Assembly (NCBI GenBank): GCA_030643455.1
Contig: DAOWLV010000261.1
Coordinates: 1-5,187, forward strand
Reading direction: 5' to 3'
Origin: Candidatus Krumholzibacteriia bacterium
Lineage (GTDB): Bacteria; Krumholzibacteriota; Krumholzibacteriia; LZORAL124-64-63
DNA length: 5,187 bases
Part shown: in pieces, positions 1-5,187 of the stretch
How the letters are laid out: each line of letters begins with the position of its first letter
Numbering within the stretch: the first letter of the stretch is position 1
Notes under the pieces: model-generated
Seen by the model: the letters and a program-made list of their open reading frames with translations, nothing else
Told to the model about the DNA's origin: nothing
Databases searched by the model: none
Translations under genes and position numbers: made by a program

Positions 1-1
1 C

Positions 2-1847
<1,846 letters not shown>

Positions 1848-1849
<2 letters not shown>

Positions 1850-1856
1850 AGGAAGG
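1848..1856 (+). promoter_or_regulatory. Ribosome binding site of sdhB
   Basis: The purine run AGAGGAAGG ends 8 bases before the ATG at 1865 and overlaps the last two bases of the sdhA stop codon (1847-1849). The placement supports the chosen sdhB start and suggests translational coupling between the two subunits, which are needed in equal amounts. Confidence 0.75.
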
Positions 1857-1864
1857 ATTGTCCC

Positions 1865-2623
1865 ATGAGCGACAAGTCCAAGACGATTCATCTGAAAATC
1901 TGGCGGCAGGCCCGCGGTGAAGCCAAGGGCCGGTTCGTCGACTACACGGTGGAAAAAATTCCCCCGCTGATGTCCTTTCTCGAGATGCTCGACGTTTTGA
2001 ACGAGGATCTGGTCAAGAAGGGTGAAGAGGCGGTCGAATTCGACAACGATTGCAGGGAAGGCATCTGCGGAACGTGCGGCATGATCATCAACGGGGTGGC
2101 GCACGGCCCTCACGCCGGCACCACCACCTGCGAAGTGCGCATGAGGTCCTTCAAGGATGGCGAGACCATCACTCTCGAACCTTTCCGCGCCGGACCCTTC
2201 CCCATCATCAAGGACCTGATAGTCGACCGCGACGCGTTTGACCGGATCCAGGGCAAGGGCGGGTTCGTGAGTTCGAATGTCGGGTCGGCACCGGACGGCA
2301 ACGCCTTCATGGTGCCCAAGGAGGCGGCCGACAACGCCATCGACGCAGCTGCCTGCATTGGCTGTGGAGCTTGCGTGGCCGCCTGCCCCAACGCCTCCGC
2401 TTCACTGTTCGTCAGCGCCAAGATCAGTCAGTTCTCGTGGCTGCCCCAGGGGGATCCCGAGCGGACACGAAGGGCTTTGCTGATGGTGGAGCAGATGGAT
2501 GCTGAAGGGTTTGGAGATTGTTCGAACCATGGGGAGTGTGAGGCGGTTTGTCCGAAGGAGATCTCCATTCAGAATATCGCCAGGATGAGGCGGGAATTCT
2601 TGAAGGCGGCCATCAAGGGGTAG
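1865..2623 (+). CDS. sdhB: Succinate dehydrogenase / fumarate reductase iron-sulfur subunit
   Basis: Electron-transfer subunit of complex II, linking the FAD of SdhA to the quinone site of the membrane subunit. It is 252 residues, a normal full length. The N-terminal plant-type ferredoxin domain (about 5-115) carries the [2Fe-2S] ligands Cys63, Cys68, Cys71 and Cys89 (CREGICGTC, then TTTC). The C-terminal domain has CIGCGACVAACP (164-175) and CSNHGECEAVCP (219-230). By comparison with E. coli SdhB, Cys164, 167, 170 and 229 would hold [4Fe-4S], and Cys174, 219 and 225 would hold [3Fe-4S]. All ligands are present, so the protein should be functional. The gap between the third and fourth [2Fe-2S] cysteines is 17 residues, longer than the 11 of E. 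coli and typical of the non-classical subgroup. The ATG has a good ribosome binding site 8 bases upstream. It is the last gene of its operon, followed by a terminator. The final 53 codons use third bases differently from the rest of the gene. Confidence 0.97.
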   Translation: MSDKSKTIHLKIWRQARGEAKGRFVDYTVEKIPPLMSFLEMLDVLNEDLVKKGEEAVEFDNDCREGICGTCGMIINGVAHGPHAGTTTCEVRMRSFKDGETITLEPFRAGPFPIIKDLIVDRDAFDRIQGKGGFVSSNVGSAPDGNAFMVPKEAADNAIDAAACIGCGACVAACPNASASLFVSAKISQFSWLPQGDPERTRRALLMVEQMDAEGFGDCSNHGECEAVCPKEISIQNIARMRREFLKAAIKG

Positions 2624-2647
2624 ATCCAAACAATTGAACAATGACAT

Positions 2648-2679
2648 CGGCGGGGGCTTTGCTCCCGCCGTTTTCTATT
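2648..2679 (+). terminator. Intrinsic terminator after sdhB, possibly shared by both strands
   Basis: The inverted repeat CGGCGGG (2648-2654) pairs with CCCGCCG (2664-2670). It extends inward by one G-U pair and two G-C pairs to a 10-bp stem with a TTT loop (2658-2660), followed by TTTTCTATT. This is a classic rho-independent terminator for the sdh operon, 24 bases after the sdhB stop. The T-tract covers the stop codon of the opposing kinase gene (2675-2677). Read on the minus strand the same hairpin begins 4 bases after that stop. What follows there is only moderately T-rich (ATGTCATTGTT), so termination of the kinase transcript is plausible but weaker. Confidence 0.88.
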
Positions 2680-5179
2680 CGAAAGCCGAATTCATCTCTT
2701 CACGAATAACCGCCACCCGCAGGTCCAGGGAATCCGCCTCGGCGGTCCGGCCGACCTCCCTCAACGCCGCTGAATAATCAGGCAGGATTTCCGCCAGATC
2801 CGGGTGATGCGTTCCGAGCGCCTTTTCATGAATGGCCACCGCCTTTGCGAACAAGGGCAGGGCCTCCTCAGGTTTGCCCCTCTGGTGTGCCAGTAAACCC
2901 ATGTCACGCAGGGTCCACCCCACGTCGGGATGCTCCTGGCCCAGGGCACCCACCCGGATCTCCAGGGCACGGGCGTACAGGGCTTCCGCATCGGTGAAAT
3001 TTCCCCGGGACCGCTGCAGGTTGGCCAGGTTGTTCAACGTCTGGCCGACGGCGGGATGGTCCGGGCCCAGAGTCGTCTCCCTGATGTCCAGCGCCCGGCG
3101 AAACAGGGGATCAGCCCGATCGAACTGCCCCTGTTCAAAGTGGCAAAGGGCCAGGTTGTTCAGGGCCAGGGCCAGGCGGGGATGATCGGATCCCAGGACC
3201 TTTTCGTAGATCCCGGAGGCGCGCCGATAAAGGGGTTCCGCGTCCTTGTACCGGTTCTGGTGGTGATAGAGCAGGGCCAGGTTGTTCAACCCCTTGGCCA
3301 CGTCGGAATGGTCGGAGCCGTACGCATTTTCCCACAGGCGAAGGGCCTGTTTGTAAAGCCGCTCGGCCTCCTGGTAGTTGCCCCGGTTCCAGTTGAGAAC
3401 CGCCAGGCTGTTGTAGCTGCGGGCAACCTCTGGATCGTCGGGGCCCAGCGCAGCGCTGCGAATGGCCAGGGCCCTTTCGTAAAGGGGCTCGGCCTGATCG
3501 TACTTGCCCTGCCTTCGGTAGACACTGGCCAGCTGGTTGATGCTGAGGGCCAGATCGAGGTTTTCCGCCTGGTCACCCTCCCGGTCCATCACCGCCACCG
3601 CTTCGGTCAGCATGGCTTCCGCGTCGTCATACCGACCTTTGACGTAATAAAGATCTCCCAGATCGGCGAGCAGGGTGGCCGCGGCAACGTCATCGGCGCT
3701 GCTGACACTGCGCCGCAGCTCCAGGGCCCTTTCCAGCTGGGGGGCGGCCTCTTCGTAAAGCCCGAGGTTCTGATAGACCTTGCCGATGGTATTCATCAAC
3801 CGGGCCTGGGTCAGGGGCTCGCCCTTCAGTTCCTCGGCGATGCGAAGAGAACCCTGGTCGAGGATCTCCCGCGCCGTGATGGTATTGCCCTTGGCCTGGT
3901 CCGGATCGGACACCTCGAAAAGATCGACCAGGAAATCCGAAACCTTCCGGGCTGTTTCAGCCTCCTGTCGGGCATGTTGTTCGGCTTTGACCGCCCGGAT
4001 CAGACCTGTTGTCGTGCCGGCGATGCCAAGCAGGACCGCCACAAACACGAATACCGCCGCGGCAACGCCCGTCCGGTGCCGGCGAATGAATTTGCGGGCC
4101 TTGTAGGTGGTACTCGGAGGGCCGGCAATAACCGGCTCGAAATCGAGATGACGCCTGATGTCCAGGCCAAGACCCCGGGCCGTTTCATAGCGCCGTGTCC
4201 GGTCCTTTTCCAGCGCCTTCATGGTGATCCAGTCCAGATCACCCCGCAGCTTCTTGCCCAGACCAGTGGGCGTGACACTCCGGTTGCCCGCCACCTTGAT
4301 CAGGGTCTCGCTGGATCCGGCCATGGTCTTGGCCCGGGTGCTGGGTTTGGGCGCCTCGTCCTCGCGGATGATCCTCAGGACCTCGTAGAATCCCTTGTCC
4401 TTCAGGTCTTCCGATGGAAACGGGAGATGGCCGACAAGTAGCTCGTAGAGCACCACGCCCAGGGCGTACACGTCGGTCCGGGTGTCGATACCCTGGGCTG
4501 CCATGTCCGTCTGTTCCGGACTCATGTATTCCGGCGTGCCGACCAGCTGGCCCGCGCTGGTGGTCATGGTGTTGTCGAACATGGAATCGTCCATGGCCTT
4601 GGCCACGCCGAAGTCGATGATCTTGGGCGCCGGCTGCCCATCGACCGTCCCCACCAGGACGTTGGAGGGTTTCAGGTCGCGGTGGATGATCGCCTTTTGA
4701 TGCGCGTGCTGAACCCCTTCACAGACCAGGATAAAAAGATCTAACCGCTCGGGGACCGAAAGTTTGTGCTCGTCGCAGTAGTCGTTGATGGGAATTCCCT
4801 CGACGTACTCCATGACGAAATAGGGGCGGCCTGCTTCGGTGGCCCCGGCGTCGAAAACCTTGGCGATGGCCGGGTGGTCCATCATGGCCAGGGCCTGCCG
4901 CTCCGATGCGAACCGGGCGACGAACTCGTCGGTATCCATTCCCCGCTTGACCATCTTCAGGGCGACCCTGCGCTTGATGGGCTCGAGTTGCTCCGCCTCG
5001 TAGACCAGCCCCATGCCGCCTTCGCCGATCTGCTTGACCAGGCGGTACGGGCCGATCTGCTCGGGGGCCTCGGTGGTGGAAGCCTCCCCGGCCGTCGGTT
5101 CGGCTTCGGTCTGACCCCAGGCCACCGTGTTGAGCGGATCCTCTTCGGGGTTGAGGTTGATGGTATTGTCCGTGGACAT
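2675..5179 (-). CDS. Membrane-anchored serine/threonine protein kinase with C-terminal TPR array
   Basis: Predicted Hanks-type Ser/Thr kinase of 834 residues. After an acidic tail (1-43), the catalytic domain (about 44-346) shows the glycine loop GEGGMGLVY (52-60), Lys75 in VALK, probable helix-C Glu93, HRDLKPSN (166-173; catalytic Asp168), DFG (189-191), GTPEYMSPE (214-222), Asp236 in TDVYALG and the late Arg330. All key residues are present, so it should be active; it is an RD kinase, and Thr206, Thr207, Ser208 and Thr215 are candidate activation-loop phosphosites. A basic stretch (KARKFIRRHR, 360-369) precedes one membrane segment (about 371-394). A linker and nine TPR-like units (456-834) follow. 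This layout is common in large families of bacterial sensor kinases; the ligand and substrates are unknown. ATG at 5179 is the sensible start, since the next Met (56) lies in the glycine loop, but only 8 bases precede it, so neither ribosome binding site nor promoter is visible and a longer N-terminus cannot be excluded. It runs convergently to sdhAB. Confidence 0.94.
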   Translation of the reverse strand: MSTDNTINLNPEEDPLNTVAWGQTEAEPTAGEASTTEAPEQIGPYRLVKQIGEGGMGLVYEAEQLEPIKRRVALKMVKRGMDTDEFVARFASERQALAMMDHPAIAKVFDAGATEAGRPYFVMEYVEGIPINDYCDEHKLSVPERLDLFILVCEGVQHAHQKAIIHRDLKPSNVLVGTVDGQPAPKIIDFGVAKAMDDSMFDNTMTTSAGQLVGTPEYMSPEQTDMAAQGIDTRTDVYALGVVLYELLVGHLPFPSEDLKDKGFYEVLRIIREDEAPKPSTRAKTMAGSSETLIKVAGNRSVTPTGLGKKLRGDLDWITMKALEKDRTRRYETARGLGLDIRRHLDFEPVIAGPPSTTYKARKFIRRHRTGVAAAVFVFVAVLLGIAGTTTGLIRAVKAEQHARQEAETARKVSDFLVDLFEVSDPDQAKGNTITAREILDQGSLRIAEELKGEPLTQARLMNTIGKVYQNLGLYEEAAPQLERALELRRSVSSADDVAAATLLADLGDLYYVKGRYDDAEAMLTEAVAVMDREGDQAENLDLALSINQLASVYRRQGKYDQAEPLYERALAIRSAALGPDDPEVARSYNSLAVLNWNRGNYQEAERLYKQALRLWENAYGSDHSDVAKGLNNLALLYHHQNRYKDAEPLYRRASGIYEKVLGSDHPRLALALNNLALCHFEQGQFDRADPLFRRALDIRETTLGPDHPAVGQTLNNLANLQRSRGNFTDAEALYARALEIRVGALGQEHPDVGWTLRDMGLLAHQRGKPEEALPLFAKAVAIHEKALGTHHPDLAEILPDYSAALREVGRTAEADSLDLRVAVIREEMNSAFE
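2678..3814 (-). repeat. Tandem array of nine TPR-like units, 126-nt period, within the kinase gene
   Basis: Residues 456-834 divide into nine units: 456-497, 498-540 (43 residues), 541-582, 583-624, 625-666, 667-708, 709-750, 751-792 and 793-834. The pattern is two helices, LNNLAxLYxxxGxYxxAE then LYxRALxIxE, ending LGxDHP. This 42-residue form is the kinesin-light-chain-like TPR variant (TPR_10/TPR_12 type in Pfam terms). The helix-A position Asn548 recurs exactly every 42 residues (590, 632, 674, 716, then Arg758 and Pro800). Units 1, 2 and 9 are the most divergent. TPR arrays bind peptides or proteins, so this is the likely sensing or scaffolding part of the kinase. Confidence 0.9.
3998..4072 (-). 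other. Single transmembrane segment of the kinase (residues 370-394)
   Basis: An uninterrupted hydrophobic run rich in Ala, Val, Phe, Leu and Gly (VAAAVFVFVAVLLGIAG) follows directly on the basic KARKFIRRHR. By the positive-inside rule the kinase side is cytoplasmic and the C-terminal side lies outside the cytoplasmic membrane. No other hydrophobic stretch of that length is seen in the protein. Confidence 0.82.
4142..5050 (-). other. Protein kinase catalytic domain (residues 44-346 of the kinase gene)
   Basis: Region coding for the full two-lobed kinase fold, from the segment before the glycine loop to the last helix ending near IRRHLDF. Compared with compact PknB-type domains, extra sequence sits at roughly residues 278-311, between the segment after LPFPSEDL and the conserved LDWITMKALEKD helix. 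This insert is rich in Ser, Thr and Lys and resembles the loop seen in other kinase-TPR proteins of this general type. Domain limits are estimates by eye. Confidence 0.85.
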
Positions 5180-5187
5180 GGAATTCC

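Noticed and set aside
2930..4441. A 503-codon open frame on the + strand, antisense to the kinase gene
   Set aside because: Its codons are in exact register with the kinase codons, so it stays open simply because the kinase avoids TTA, CTA and TCA codons, as expected at high GC. The translation is a low-information repeat shadow of the TPR units and resembles no family.
4414..4700. Short + strand open frames opposite the kinase catalytic domain
   Set aside because: They are arginine- and proline-rich shadows of GC-rich coding sequence, without a convincing ribosome binding site or known motif.
5180..5187. Palindrome GGAATTCC directly before the kinase ATG
   Set aside because: It is only 8 bases, contains an EcoRI-type site by chance and sits at the window edge. 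There is not enough sequence to call an operator or ribosome binding site.

Overview
The window is a high-GC bacterial segment with two convergent transcription units and almost no non-coding DNA. The left half (+ strand) holds the 3' part of a succinate dehydrogenase / fumarate reductase operon. It carries most of the flavoprotein gene sdhA, whose start lies before the window, and the complete iron-sulfur subunit gene sdhB. The right half (- strand) is one 834-codon gene for a membrane-anchored serine/threonine protein kinase with a C-terminal tandem TPR array. The units meet tail to tail across 51 bp that contain a strong intrinsic terminator.

SdhA and SdhB together form the soluble catalytic arm of respiratory complex II. 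Succinate is oxidised (or fumarate reduced) at the FAD of SdhA, and electrons pass through the three Fe-S clusters of SdhB to a membrane quinone subunit. That subunit is not in the window and is expected immediately upstream. Both proteins look like the non-classical subgroup found in Bacteroidetes, Actinobacteria, Chlorobi and related lineages rather than the E. coli type.

The kinase has all Hanks-type catalytic motifs, one transmembrane segment and nine TPR-like units of 42 (once 43) residues. Charge around the membrane segment suggests a cytoplasmic kinase and an extracytoplasmic repeat domain. Nothing in the sequence ties it to complex II; adjacency in opposite orientation is weak evidence for a link.

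The organism cannot be named. GC-rich codon use, this Sdh type and a large kinase-TPR protein would fit FCB-group relatives (for example Krumholzibacteria or Eisenbacteria-like bacteria), Gemmatimonadota, Acidobacteriota or similar lineages. This is an inference from family resemblance only.

I found no RNA gene, CRISPR array, mobile element or phage feature, and no convincing undescribed system. The points most worth a second look are the strict 126-nt periodicity and local DNA identity of the TPR units, the predicted outward-facing TPR domain, and an abrupt change in codon use over the last 53 codons of sdhB.
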